Assembly: GCA_040222875.1 (NCBI GenBank)
Contig: JAVKCG010000005.1
Span: 310,001 to 374,000 of the forward strand
Origin: JAJCYL01 sp040222875
GTDB lineage: Bacteria; Bacteroidota; Bacteroidia; Cytophagales; Cyclobacteriaceae
Direction of reading: 5' to 3'
Length of the DNA: 64,000 nucleotides
Shown: piece by piece, positions 55,342 to 64,000 of the stretch
How the letters are laid out: the number at the start of each line of letters is the position of its first letter
Position numbering within the stretch: position 1 is the stretch's first letter
The notes under the pieces: generated by a model
The model's database searches: none
The model's input: the letters and a program-made list of their open reading frames with translations, nothing else
Told to the model about the DNA's origin: nothing
Made by a program: the position numbers and the translations under genes

Positions 55342-56364
55342 TTATGCTTTACTTCTTTTTTTAACAATTGAATTCAGATTGGTGGCCAGTGTAAAATAAT
55401 TGCTACCCCCCGCTACATGATAAATTGCCCTGGTATAGGCAAATTCGAATTTTTTGATTTTTACCAGAAAACCGAACGAAAACCCTGCTCCGCCAGATTT
55501 GGCATCTAACCTTAACTCTTTTCTGATCAGATGGTTATAACCTGCCCTTAGGTTAAAATTTCTACTAATGAGGAATTCAGTGCCAAAATTAAAGTGCCGG
55601 AATACCTTGTCAAAAGTTCCAGCCTCACCATTAACCACCGACGACTCATCATCTGGTTCGAAAACAGTCAGGTCTCCCTGGTATAAATTATAGCTGGCGA
55701 TGGAAAACCTAACTGGCATGTATTCCGGCTTGAAAGTCATCCCCAGTTGAACATCAAATGGCAGGTCCGTGTTGCCTGATGCGGAATAGTCGCTCAGGAC
55801 AACCCCAAGATTCTTAAAAGTTAGCCCTACTGCAAAATCGCTGGTTGGGTGTTTAAACACTCCTCCCAAATCAAGCATTAGCGCTGATGATCGAAAACTA
55901 TCGATTCCAGAACTGGCAAATTTAATGTTGCCACCTAGCGCAAATGGCCCTACACGATGACTATACCCCACAATAAATGAAAACTCATTAGCAGTGAAAG
56001 TACCCTCTTCGAAACCAGCAGGATCAAATCCTTGAAACTCGCCGAAACCCATGTATTGAAGGCCAAAACCAAATGTGCCAAGTTTCGAAAAATTATGAGC
56101 ATAGGTGAGGTTGGTCAGTTTGACATCAGCTACGAAGCCAAGGTGTGTAATTGCTACGCTGCCTGATTGAACTGAGTCCAGCAAGGCTGGATTATTTAAA
56201 AAGCTATCAACATTTCTACCAAAATGAGAAACGTTAACTCCACCCAGGGCTGCTGTCCTGGCATTTGATGGCAGGTTGATAAACTCAAATGAACGCTGAC
56301 CTCCAACCTGCGCTTGAAGCGAAATCGGCAGCAGCAATAGCAGGATGAGGTATTGTCGGTTCAC
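55342..56364 (-). CDS. porQ: Type IX secretion system protein PorQ
   Basis: A 340-residue outer membrane protein of the PorV/PorQ family. The signal peptide (1-18) is followed by GGQRSFEFINLPSNARTAALGG, the PorQ-type N-terminus, then a beta-barrel with many GFG and FGFG strands, ending in SNYFTLATNLNSIVKK. PorQ cooperates with PorU and PorV in handling T9SS cargo at the cell surface, although its exact role is less clear than PorV's. It sits between lon (13 bases) and hslU (4 bases), an operon linking secretion and proteolysis genes. Confidence 0.9.
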   Translation of the reverse strand: MNRQYLILLLLLPISLQAQVGGQRSFEFINLPSNARTAALGGVNVSHFGRNVDSFLNNPALLDSVQSGSVAITHLGFVADVKLTNLTYAHNFSKLGTFGFGLQYMGFGEFQGFDPAGFEEGTFTANEFSFIVGYSHRVGPFALGGNIKFASSGIDSFRSSALMLDLGGVFKHPTSDFAVGLTFKNLGVVLSDYSASGNTDLPFDVQLGMTFKPEYMPVRFSIASYNLYQGDLTVFEPDDESSVVNGEAGTFDKVFRHFNFGTEFLISRNFNLRAGYNHLIRKELRLDAKSGGAGFSFGFLVKIKKFEFAYTRAIYHVAGGSNYFTLATNLNSIVKKRSKA

Positions 56365-56377
56365 AAAATTTGATTAC

Positions 56378-58849
56378 TTACTTATTACTTTCATCATCAG
56401 TGACAAATTCGATAGCGCCTTTCACTTTTTTCTTATCCAAAGCAAGGCCAATTACCTGATCAACGGCCTCAACATAATGAATTTTTAAGTTAGAAATATA
56501 GTTCTCTGGAATATCATCCACATCCTTTCTGTTCCGCTCACAAAGTATGATTTCTTTGATTCCAGCTCTTCTGGCGGCCAATATTTTTTCCCTGATTCCA
56601 CCAACTGGTAAAACCTTGCCTCGAAGGGTGATCTCTCCAGTCATAGCAATTTTACTTTTCACTTTGCGCTGTGTAAACAGTGAAACCAGTGAAGTGAAAA
56701 TTGTAATTCCAGCAGATGGGCCATCTTTTGGCACTGCTCCGGCCGGCACATGAATATGAAGATCGTAATTATCAAAGACCTTATAATGTATGCCCAATGA
56801 ATCAGCGTTTGATCTTAAATATGAAAGCGCAGCAACAGCCGACTCTTTCATCACATCCCCCAGCTGACCAGAAAGTGTGAGTTTCCCTTTACCTCTGCTT
56901 AAGCTGGATTCAATAAACAGGATATCGCCACCAACCGGTGTCCAGGCAAGCCCTGTAACAACCCCAGGCATCCCATTGTCTTGATACAGTTCTTTATCGA
57001 AAACTTCGGTTCCAAGAATTTCTACAACTTCTTTATCAGTAATTTTTTTAGTGTATTCTTCCTCCATGGCGATTGATTTCGCCACATTACGGATTAATGA
57101 ACCTATGCGTCTTTCAAGGTTCCTCACGCCAGACTCCCTTGTATAGCCTTCGATTGTTTTTATAATGGCCGCCTTACTTATATTGAAATCGGAGGCTTTC
57201 AAACCGTGTTCAGTTCGCTGTTTTGGGATCAAATGTTTTTTGGCAATTTCGACCTTCTCCTCCATTGTATAGCCATTGATCTCTATAATCTCCATTCTAT
57301 CCCTGAGTGCCGGATGAATGGTATCAAGTGTATTGGCAGTCGCTATAAATAACACTTTAGAAAGGTCATAATCAACCTCTAAGTAGTTGTCTTTAAATGC
57401 GCTATTCTGCTCAGGGTCAAGCACCTCAAGCAAGGCCGATGATGGATCACCCCTGAAATCTGAGCTTACTTTATCAATTTCGTCAAGGACAAAAACCGGA
57501 TTTGAATGATTGACCTTCTTAATATTCTGGATAATCTTACCCGGCATAGAGCCAATGTAAGTTTTTCGATGCCCCCGGATTTCAGCTTCATCATGCACTC
57601 CACCCAGTGACATCCTGACATACTTCCGGCCCAAAGCTTTGGCCACTGATTTACCAAGGGAAGTTTTTCCAACTCCCGGAGGGCCGTACAAGCATAGAAT
57701 AGGCCCTTTTAAGTCATTTTTCAGTTTTAATACTGCCAAATATTCTATTATCCGATCTTTAACTTTTTCCAGCCCATAGTGATCTTTATCGAGGATGTTT
57801 TTAGCCCTCTTTAGATCAAAATTGTCAACTGTGAATTCATTCCATGGGAGATCGACCAGCAACTCTGCATAATTCATTGTTACCGGATATTCGGCTGATG
57901 CAGGGTTCATTCGAAGTATTTTATCAAGTTCCTTATTAAAGTGAACAGACACCTCGGTTGGCCAATCTTTTTTATTACCTCTTGCCCTTAAGTCTTCAAC
58001 TTCTGCATCCGGCCCTTCATTGCCCAATTCATCCTGAAGCACTTTCATTTGCTGGCGCAAGTAATAATCTCTCTGTTGTTGATCAATGTCGGTGTGTACT
58101 TTGCTTTGAATCTCATGCTTAAGCTCCAACATTTGGATATCCTTAAGCATGTACTCTAAAAGCAATTGAGCCCTATCCATCCCATTGTTGATCTCAAGAA
58201 GTTTCTGCTTTTCTTTCACTTCAACATTCACATTTGAAGAAAGAAAATGGGTTAAGAAACTACTGCTTTCAATATTATCTAGAGCTATCTGGGCATCCTG
58301 AGGAATTTCAGGGTTGAGTTTCAAGATTTTTTTAGCCGAATCTTTCAACGACTGAACAACAGCTTTTACCTCACGCTTCTTTGGGTCAGGAAATTCTTCA
58401 TTGATCAATTTAACCTGAGCAGTAATGTATGGATCTTCCTGTGTTACCTCTTCAATCAAAAACCGCTTTTTCCCCTGGATAATTATAGTGGTATTGCCAT
58501 CTGGCAGCACCAACATTTTTAAAATTTTGGCTACAGTTCCTATTGGGAAAATGTCTTTTGCTTTGGCATCTTCCGCATTATTTTTCTGAGCTGTAACCCC
58601 AATAGTCCGATCACCTCTATAGGCCTTTTTTACAAGCTTGATTGACTTTTGCCGACCAACCGTTATAGGGATCACGACCCCCGGAAATAAAACTGTATTC
58701 TTAATTGGTAGAATTGGCAACTCTTTTGGCATATCATCATCACCAAAATCCTCCTCCATATTCGGGTTGATCATGGTTATCAGTTCACCATCGTCAGAAG
58801 CCATTTCAACAAGTAGTGGATTTATATAAGATTTTCTCTCTCTATTCAT
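56378..58849 (-). CDS. lon: Lon ATP-dependent protease
   Basis: An 823-residue LonA protease. The N-terminal substrate-binding domain begins near 44 (LPILPIKNTVLFPGVVIPITVG), the AAA+ domain has Walker A GPPGVGKTS and GHRKTYIGSMPG, and the Ser-Lys protease domain has Ser712 (KDGPSAG) and Lys755, 43 residues apart as in E. coli Lon. It degrades misfolded and regulatory proteins in the cytoplasm. It is first in the row lon-porQ-hslU. A short inverted repeat GACAC-N5-GTGTC (58872-58886) lies just upstream of the start. Confidence 0.97.
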   Translation of the reverse strand: MNRERKSYINPLLVEMASDDGELITMINPNMEEDFGDDDMPKELPILPIKNTVLFPGVVIPITVGRQKSIKLVKKAYRGDRTIGVTAQKNNAEDAKAKDIFPIGTVAKILKMLVLPDGNTTIIIQGKKRFLIEEVTQEDPYITAQVKLINEEFPDPKKREVKAVVQSLKDSAKKILKLNPEIPQDAQIALDNIESSSFLTHFLSSNVNVEVKEKQKLLEINNGMDRAQLLLEYMLKDIQMLELKHEIQSKVHTDIDQQQRDYYLRQQMKVLQDELGNEGPDAEVEDLRARGNKKDWPTEVSVHFNKELDKILRMNPASAEYPVTMNYAELLVDLPWNEFTVDNFDLKRAKNILDKDHYGLEKVKDRIIEYLAVLKLKNDLKGPILCLYGPPGVGKTSLGKSVAKALGRKYVRMSLGGVHDEAEIRGHRKTYIGSMPGKIIQNIKKVNHSNPVFVLDEIDKVSSDFRGDPSSALLEVLDPEQNSAFKDNYLEVDYDLSKVLFIATANTLDTIHPALRDRMEIIEINGYTMEEKVEIAKKHLIPKQRTEHGLKASDFNISKAAIIKTIEGYTRESGVRNLERRIGSLIRNVAKSIAMEEEYTKKITDKEVVEILGTEVFDKELYQDNGMPGVVTGLAWTPVGGDILFIESSLSRGKGKLTLSGQLGDVMKESAVAALSYLRSNADSLGIHYKVFDNYDLHIHVPAGAVPKDGPSAGITIFTSLVSLFTQRKVKSKIAMTGEITLRGKVLPVGGIREKILAARRAGIKEIILCERNRKDVDDIPENYISNLKIHYVEAVDQVIGLALDKKKVKGAIEFVTDDESNK

Positions 58850-58871
58850 ATGGTCTTTTCACTGCCATTAT

Positions 58872-58886
58872 GACACGCCGAGTGTC
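58872..58886. promoter_or_regulatory. Short inverted repeat upstream of lon
   Basis: GACAC (58872-58876) and GTGTC (58882-58886) form an inverted repeat with a 5-base spacer, 23 bases upstream of the lon start. It does not match the CIRCE heat-shock element (TTAGCACTC-N9-GAGTGCTAA). Confidence 0.25.
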
Positions 58887-58966
58887 TATTTAATGGTTAA
58901 TTTTAGAAGGCTTGTCTAAATTGCAATAGGTATGCCAAAATAACCGTTCAGTTCTCAACGTCATTA

Positions 58967-60991
58967 TTGAACTACAAAGTGAACTATTGTTCCATCATAC
59001 AGCTTAATTCCCTTAATTCAAAATCGTTAGCATTTACGGTGTTGGCGTTAATGATTATGGTTGCGACGTCCCCCTTGGCATTCGGTCAAAAAAGAACCCA
59101 GCCAATTGAAATTGATTCAACGTTAATAAACGAACAGTTCAACTTATTTGATTTCAAAAACATCAACAAAATACCGTACTATGAAAATGACTCTAAACTT
59201 GCCAGAATTTTTAAGCTAGATCAGGCTGAACAGTGGGAACCGCTGTATAAAGAATTGAAGGCATATGTGAGCAGTTTCGGTATCAAGAATTTTTATACGG
59301 ACACCTATCTCATTTGGAAGCTGGCAAAATTGACGGAACTTTTCGGTGATCAGGAAGAAGCTAAATCATTGTATCGACTGGTTTTGAAGCATCATCAACA
59401 AGGCATCGACCTTCAGGAGATTGAGCTTTACTATGACTCATTAAACACCCAGGAAATTGAGTTATATGTGCCAATTGATTATTACTACGAATTAGTTGAA
59501 TATCGAAAGGCCATCGATACGCTGCAGCCACCCCGCGGGGTTTTGCTCAATATGGGTGGGAATATCAATTCACGTAAAGCAGATTATGGGCCTTCCCTCA
59601 GTGTTAATGACAACACCCTGATCTTTACATCTAAAAGAAATGAGCGCACCCGCCACATGGAAACATTCAAAAACGAAGACTTATTCTTTAGCAAGAAAGA
59701 CGGTCAGTTTTGGACTTTGAGTGAGGAAATGGAAGGGATCAATACCCCATTTAACGAGGGCAGTGCCCACCTAAGTAGAGATGGTAACACATTGTTCTTT
59801 TCAAGGTGCGATTCACCTGATTCATACGGGGATTGCGATCTATTTATGGCTGAGATGCAGGAGGACAGCACATGGGGCAATGTTAAAAACCTGGGTTTAA
59901 ATGTTAACAGCATCGCCTGGGACTCACATCCGTCATTATCCCATACGGAGGATACACTGTATTTTGCTTCTGACCGTATTGGTGGCTTCGGGTTATCTGA
60001 CATCTATTTCACCTACAAACTAAAAGACGGGACTTGGGCAAATGCACAAAACATTGGCCCTGTAATGAACACCCGGCATAATGAAGTCAGCCCTTTTTAT
60101 CATCCAATACATGATATGATGTATTTCAGCTCCAATGGGCAGCTTTATGTTTTTGGGGAATATGACATCTATAAAACCTACAAATACAAAGACACCTGGA
60201 CAGAGCCTAAGAACATCGGCCCTCTTGTCAACGGCATTGGTAGTGAGTTCTATTTTACTATCGACTCAGAATCAGACCACCTTTTTTATGCCAGAACAGC
60301 CACCCGTGATTTGGATAAAATGGACTTGTACTCTTTCCCTATGCCGATGGAGGCCAAACCAGGTGCCCTCACTAGAATTAGTGGTTCATTAACTGATTCG
60401 CTCACCGGAAAACCATTTAGTGGAATTGTTTCAATTATAGATGTGGATGATGGTGTGGAGGTAGCCCCAAAATACCTTAAATCAGATGGGAGCTTTGAGT
60501 TTGACCTCATAAACAACAAAAACTATCTTCTTGTGATCCAGGGTGATGACTTTTTTAGGATTGAAGAAATGTTTTACCTCCAGGGGCCAACTCAATTTCA
60601 TAAAGTCACCGACCCGATCTCAAGCCGGGTAAAATTTGAATCAATCCAGTTTGAAAATGGTAAAGCTGATTTGCGCCCAGAGATGTTCGGTGATCTCAAT
60701 AAGATTGTCAATTTTATGTATGACAATCCTGATTTTCTATTGAGGATTTCCGGCCACACAGATTCATCAGGCAATGAAAATTTTAATGTTCAATTGTCAA
60801 AGCAAAGGGCTAAAAACATCAGGGATTACATTGTGCTTTTTGGTGATGTAGAGGCCTACCGAGTTACAGCTGATGGCTTCGGAAGCAGTAAGCCCCTTGT
60901 GCCAGAAAATAATGCAGATGACCAGGCATTGAACCGACGAGTAGAGTTTGAAATCTATCGGCCAGCAATCGCGGATCCAGGGGATAGGTGA
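58967..60991 (+). CDS. OmpA-family protein with TPR, PD40 propeller and CTD, PorE-like
   Basis: A 674-residue secreted protein. The start is a TTG at 58967; GTG at 58979 is an alternative, and the first in-frame ATG (residue 29) would cut the signal peptide (about 21-40). Order of domains: TPR-like helices (about 60-170), PD40 beta-propeller (about 190-460, with SLSVNDNTLIFTSKR and HLSRDGNTLFFSRCD), a carboxypeptidase-like regulatory domain (about 465-545, GSLTDSLTGKPFSGIVSI) and an OmpA peptidoglycan-binding domain (about 560-670, RISGHTDSSGNENFN). This matches the T9SS protein PorE, which anchors the complex to peptidoglycan. It is divergent from lon, 117 bases apart. Confidence 0.82.
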   Translation: MNYKVNYCSIIQLNSLNSKSLAFTVLALMIMVATSPLAFGQKRTQPIEIDSTLINEQFNLFDFKNINKIPYYENDSKLARIFKLDQAEQWEPLYKELKAYVSSFGIKNFYTDTYLIWKLAKLTELFGDQEEAKSLYRLVLKHHQQGIDLQEIELYYDSLNTQEIELYVPIDYYYELVEYRKAIDTLQPPRGVLLNMGGNINSRKADYGPSLSVNDNTLIFTSKRNERTRHMETFKNEDLFFSKKDGQFWTLSEEMEGINTPFNEGSAHLSRDGNTLFFSRCDSPDSYGDCDLFMAEMQEDSTWGNVKNLGLNVNSIAWDSHPSLSHTEDTLYFASDRIGGFGLSDIYFTYKLKDGTWANAQNIGPVMNTRHNEVSPFYHPIHDMMYFSSNGQLYVFGEYDIYKTYKYKDTWTEPKNIGPLVNGIGSEFYFTIDSESDHLFYARTATRDLDKMDLYSFPMPMEAKPGALTRISGSLTDSLTGKPFSGIVSIIDVDDGVEVAPKYLKSDGSFEFDLINNKNYLLVIQGDDFFRIEEMFYLQGPTQFHKVTDPISSRVKFESIQFENGKADLRPEMFGDLNKIVNFMYDNPDFLLRISGHTDSSGNENFNVQLSKQRAKNIRDYIVLFGDVEAYRVTADGFGSSKPLVPENNADDQALNRRVEFEIYRPAIADPGDR

Positions 60992-60998
60992 ATTATTC

Positions 60999-61064
60999 AC
61001 CCTTACTTTTGATTATTAACCCTTACTTTGTATTCTATTCTAAATAGAAATTACCCTTACTTTG
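60999..61064 (+). repeat. Three spaced copies of ACCCTTACTTT
   Basis: ACCCTTACTTT occurs at 60999-61009, 61019-61029 and 61053-61063, spaced by 20 and 34 bases. The second and third extend as ACCCTTACTTTGTATT. They begin 8 bases after the PorE-like stop and lie before the convergent CDGSH gene (end at 61102). No hairpin or gene covers them. Confidence 0.6.
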
Positions 61065-61101
61065 TATTTTATAACTATTTGGATTGGATAAAATCTGGTT
61101 C

Positions 61102-61344
61102 TTAGTCTAATAGCCCTTTATGGCTACCATCGCAGAACGGTGCATTTTCTGTTTGCTTGCAAGTGCACCATGATCGCCTGCGGTCTTCATCCAGTTCTAC
61201 TTTTAATGGCTCAAAAGATGACCCTTTATGAGAGCCGTCACAAAAGGGCTGGTTTTCACTCTTGCCACAGGCACACCAGTAATATGTGCCAGCTTCATAC
61301 TCATCCACTATTGGTTTAGTGGCCGCAATTTCTCCTTTTGACAT
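61102..61344 (-). CDS. CDGSH iron-sulfur domain protein (two motifs)
   Basis: An 80-residue protein with two CDGSH-type [2Fe-2S] motifs in tandem: Cys24, Cys26, Cys35, His39 and Cys60, Cys62, Cys71, His75, each ending FCDGSHKG. This is the double mitoNEET-like arrangement (Miner2/CISD3-like) found in bacteria. It probably binds two redox-labile clusters in the cytoplasm; partner unknown. The DUF2520 gene ends 2 bases before its start, so they are co-transcribed. Confidence 0.93.
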   Translation of the reverse strand: MSKGEIAATKPIVDEYEAGTYYWCACGKSENQPFCDGSHKGSSFEPLKVELDEDRRRSWCTCKQTENAPFCDGSHKGLLD

Positions 61345-61346
61345 GG

Positions 61347-62123
61347 TTACTTGTATTTATAATCAATGATACTTTGAGTTAGCATCTTATACAACTTCTG
61401 TAATTCCTCATTGTTTTCAAGAAGGGATATGTGTTTTTCAATAGTTTGGTAATCTTCCCTAGTGGCAGGGCCGGTCTGTGAGTTTATTGGGCCAATGTTC
61501 AGTGCCTTGGTGATTGTTTCTTTCAAAAGGGGCACCAATAAATCGAACTCAACACCCTGCTGCCCCGCATAGTCCTGGGTGGCTACCAAAATATGATTTG
61601 TAAAATTATTGACCATGACTGCGGCTACATGAATTTTCGATCTGATTTCTGATTCAGCTTGATGTACATTTTCAGATAGTGACGATCCCAATGCTGACAA
61701 TACATTCATTCCTTCGTCAGAATTGGATTCAATTAGAAGGGGAACCTCTGCCAAATTCAACTGTCGCCCCTTGGTAAAAGTCTGCAAGGGATAGAACACC
61801 CCAATTGTTTCGGCAGCTGATAATTCCAAAACTTCCATGGCTACTGAACCCGAAGTATGTACCAAAATAGCCTCATCCGGTAAAACGATGTCTGAGCAAA
61901 TAGACTCGATAGCGTTATCCGATACCGCTATTATAAATACATCTGACTTGCTATCATTGAAATCCAATGTTTCAGCAAACCTGGGATCATAAAGGTTGTT
62001 GCAAATCGCCTCGGCCTTTTCAATAGAGCGACCATAGACTTCACCAATGGAATGGCCAGCCTGCTCCAAAATTGGAGCAAGGTGGCTTGCTACATTGCCG
62101 GTGCCTATTAGGGTAATCCTCAT
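61347..62123 (-). CDS. Rossmann-like/DUF2520 family protein
   Basis: A 258-residue protein. The N-terminal NAD(P)-binding fold opens ITLIGTGNVASHLAPILEQAGH, and the middle has VLVHTSGSVAMEVL and GVFYPLQTFTKGR; the C-terminal all-helical DUF2520 part contains HVAAVMVNNFTNHI and GPATREDYQTIEKH. The family resembles F420-dependent NADP reductase and 6-phosphogluconate dehydrogenases but its reaction is not established. It is paired with the CDGSH gene. Confidence 0.9.
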   Translation of the reverse strand: MRITLIGTGNVASHLAPILEQAGHSIGEVYGRSIEKAEAICNNLYDPRFAETLDFNDSKSDVFIIAVSDNAIESICSDIVLPDEAILVHTSGSVAMEVLELSAAETIGVFYPLQTFTKGRQLNLAEVPLLIESNSDEGMNVLSALGSSLSENVHQAESEIRSKIHVAAVMVNNFTNHILVATQDYAGQQGVEFDLLVPLLKETITKALNIGPINSQTGPATREDYQTIEKHISLLENNEELQKLYKMLTQSIIDYKYK

Positions 62124-62175
62124 AATAAAAGCATTACCCCAAATATCAACTTTCGAGGGTTAATGTTAAACCCCT

Positions 62176-63999
62176 TTAAAACTTCAATTTCATGCCTAAG
62201 AGGAAATTGCGCCCTGCTTGTGGGTAATAGTAATTCTCTCTGACAGTATAACTGCCACCAAAATACCCGAACGTGTAACCGTTTGATTCGTACTCATGAT
62301 CCAGCACATTGTTGATCAACAGATTGAAACTGATTTCGCTGATTAGCTTGGTTTTGAGGTTAAGTTCAAACTGCAAATCATTAACAAAATAGCCATCAAT
62401 TTTTCGGTTGTCGCTTGACGTATTGTCAAGAAACTGCTCCCCAACATATTTAGAAAGCAAAGAGATTCTTAAGGCTTTTGCAGGATTAAATGACCAATTT
62501 GAAGCAGCAATCACATTGGGTGAAAAAGAAATATCAGGGCTGTTAAACTGATTTTCGATAATGATGAAATCATCAAATGCTTCGCCGTAATCATAAAGGA
62601 CTTCGGTAAAGCTGTCAATCTTATTCTGGCTAAAAGTGACGTTGCCTTCCCAATTAAGCTTGTCGGTAAGTTGCACACCACCGACCAACTCAATGCCTGT
62701 GCGGTGGCTCCTATCCACATTAGTCCGGATGTTTGAACCTACATCGTTTAAAGCTCCGGTCAACACTAGTTGGTCATTGTAAGCCATGTGATAAAAATTG
62801 GCATTGAAAGTAAAGTTTTGACCCGTATAGCGGTAGCCAACTTCCAGGTCTTGTAACTGCTCACTTTTCGGCAAAGTTGGCGAGTCAACAAAATCGTTGC
62901 GGTCGGGTTCTCGGTTGCCAACTCCAAATGATGCATAAATGGATGAGTTGGCATTCATGGTATATGTGGCCCCAATTTTCGGATTGAAGAAAGCGTAATC
63001 ATCACCAACAGCAATATTCCTCAAATCGCTATCTACCCCTTCAGTGAAGTAATCAACAGTTCGCAATTGCAAATCACCAAATAAATTGAACTTTTCGCTC
63101 ACATCAACATTGATTTTAAAGAAAGTATTGAAGTCTTTTTTGGTGCCCACGTTGTCATAATATCTGTCCCTGATTTCGCTATCAGATGCAAATTCAGCCC
63201 AAATTATTTCTCCAAAATGATCGCCAGAATAATAGTGATAGCCGCCTCCCAAAATCGCATTCACTTTTCGGGTACCATAATTTACTCCGTAAGTGAAGCC
63301 ATAAAAGTCATTGTCAAGCCACCTTCGCCTGATAATGTCAGATTCCTCCACGGTTTCAGAACCGATGGTTACCGGCTGCAAGCCGTAATCACTCAGATCA
63401 TCATCGTCTCGAAATTGCTCAAAATAGCCTCGCCCATAAGTGTAATGACCACTAAGATTAAAAGACCAATTAGTGTTTATCGCATGATTGAAGTGCAACT
63501 GATAATGGTCCTGGTTGTAATTATCAACCTCGTTTTCATAAGTATACCAATTAAAAGTGCGGCCTGAATTGCGAATGTTTTCGGCTTCTAAATCATTCAA
63601 ACCATTGTTGCCAATTACCTCCTCAATGCCGTCAGCATCATTTTCAAGGACAGCCTGTGGTGTGCCATACCATGATTGATAGGTCACCTCTTTACCACCA
63701 AAAACCAATGCTTTAATGGTTGTTTTGTTCCCGATGTACGACCCCGACATAAAATAAGATTGGAGGTCGGATGAGGCCCTGTCGATATAACCGTCTGAGG
63801 CAATTTTAGCCAGCTTGCCTTCAAACGCCCACTTGTTATCAATCAGGCCTGAATTGACGATTAAGTTGTGCCGCCTTGTGCCAAAAGAGCCTACAGAATT
63901 GTTCACCTCCGCAAATGGCTCTAATGAGGGCTTGTTAGTTTCAATATTAACCGTTGCACCGAAGGCACCGGCTCCGTTGGTCGAAGTGCCCAGGCCTCG
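62176..63999 (-). CDS. TonB-dependent receptor, 5' part outside window
   Basis: The frame runs from the stop at 62176 to the window edge, 607 codons without a start; the GTG near 63906 is internal. The visible 5' part reads GLGTSTNGAGAFGATVNIET, the end of a TonB plug domain, followed by a beta-barrel with many aromatic strands and the C-terminal GRNFLLGMKLKF ending in Phe. It imports a ligand such as iron chelate, vitamin or oligomer using TonB energy. The STNGAGAFGA region matches FecA/Fiu-like plugs. No ligand can be named. Confidence 0.9.
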   Translation of the reverse strand, partial: RGLGTSTNGAGAFGATVNIETNKPSLEPFAEVNNSVGSFGTRRHNLIVNSGLIDNKWAFEGKLAKIASDGYIDRASSDLQSYFMSGSYIGNKTTIKALVFGGKEVTYQSWYGTPQAVLENDADGIEEVIGNNGLNDLEAENIRNSGRTFNWYTYENEVDNYNQDHYQLHFNHAINTNWSFNLSGHYTYGRGYFEQFRDDDDLSDYGLQPVTIGSETVEESDIIRRRWLDNDFYGFTYGVNYGTRKVNAILGGGYHYYSGDHFGEIIWAEFASDSEIRDRYYDNVGTKKDFNTFFKINVDVSEKFNLFGDLQLRTVDYFTEGVDSDLRNIAVGDDYAFFNPKIGATYTMNANSSIYASFGVGNREPDRNDFVDSPTLPKSEQLQDLEVGYRYTGQNFTFNANFYHMAYNDQLVLTGALNDVGSNIRTNVDRSHRTGIELVGGVQLTDKLNWEGNVTFSQNKIDSFTEVLYDYGEAFDDFIIIENQFNSPDISFSPNVIAASNWSFNPAKALRISLLSKYVGEQFLDNTSSDNRKIDGYFVNDLQFELNLKTKLISEISFNLLINNVLDHEYESNGYTFGYFGGSYTVRENYYYPQAGRNFLLGMKLKF

Positions 64000-64000
64000 C

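Noticed and set aside
1..64000. CRISPR array, prophage, integrase or transposase
   Set aside because: No evenly spaced direct repeats, recombinase or phage structural genes were seen in any frame.

Overview
The window looks like a chromosomal segment of a Bacteroidota bacterium, most likely order Cytophagales (Fulvivirga/Roseivirga-like; this placement is inference). Supporting signs are type IX secretion (T9SS) parts (PorQ, a PorE-like OmpA protein and a giant protein with a T9SS C-terminal sorting domain), hybrid two-component regulators ending in AraC domains, OMP_b-brl/TonB-dependent outer membrane proteins, lipoproteins with acidic residues after the lipid cysteine, promoter-like TTG / TAnnTTTG motifs, and moderately AT-rich DNA. 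No phage, plasmid, transposase, CRISPR array or rRNA was seen. One tRNA (Asn, GTT) is present.

Layout. 1-4.5 kb: end of a Na/phosphate symporter, a PhoX-like phosphatase, aldo/keto reductase, AhpD-like protein and moaA, followed by a cluster of three hairpins. 4.6-10.7 kb: an unknown protein with an alanine/glycine:cation symporter, a convergent membrane-tethered PhnD-like binding protein, an amidohydrolase and a DUF6503-like lipoprotein. 10.8-15 kb: tRNA-Asn, a BASS-family transporter and a three-gene fructan unit (GH32, secreted VOC protein, fructokinase). 15-19.3 kb: outer membrane barrel protein and a LytS/LytR pair. 19.5-23.8 kb: dienelactone hydrolase, small outer membrane protein, surface lipoprotein, membrane zinc-ribbon protein and Dps. 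23.9-26.8 kb: an operon for a stand-alone receiver, an NtrC-type sigma-54 activator and a PAS kinase. 27-35.4 kb: GIY-YIG protein, formate/nitrite-type channel, PcrA/UvrD helicase, two tiny proteins, a histidine kinase, atpD-atpC, a DUF6787-like protein and an RluA pseudouridine synthase. 35.5-50.3 kb: a 7TM-DISM LuxR-type regulator, a TPR hybrid kinase, a 1747-residue T9SS adhesin and a propeller-type hybrid kinase. 50.3-53.9 kb: a 14-repeat WD40 protein whose 3' end runs out of frame into a remnant of a paralogue of the neighbouring metallopeptidase-like lipoprotein. 54-64 kb: lon-porQ-hslU operon, divergent PorE-like gene, a double-CDGSH protein, a DUF2520 protein and a TonB-dependent receptor cut by the window edge.

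The genes suggest a free-living heterotroph that scavenges phosphate, sugars and amino acids, exports large adhesins by T9SS and has many sensors. The least ordinary items are the out-of-frame metallopeptidase remnant at the WD40 gene's 3' end, the membrane-tethered PhnD-like sensor, the lon-porQ-hslU operon, the triple hairpin at 4474-4536 and the long imperfect hairpin at 45935-45985. No complete novel defence or mobile system could be demonstrated from sequence alone.
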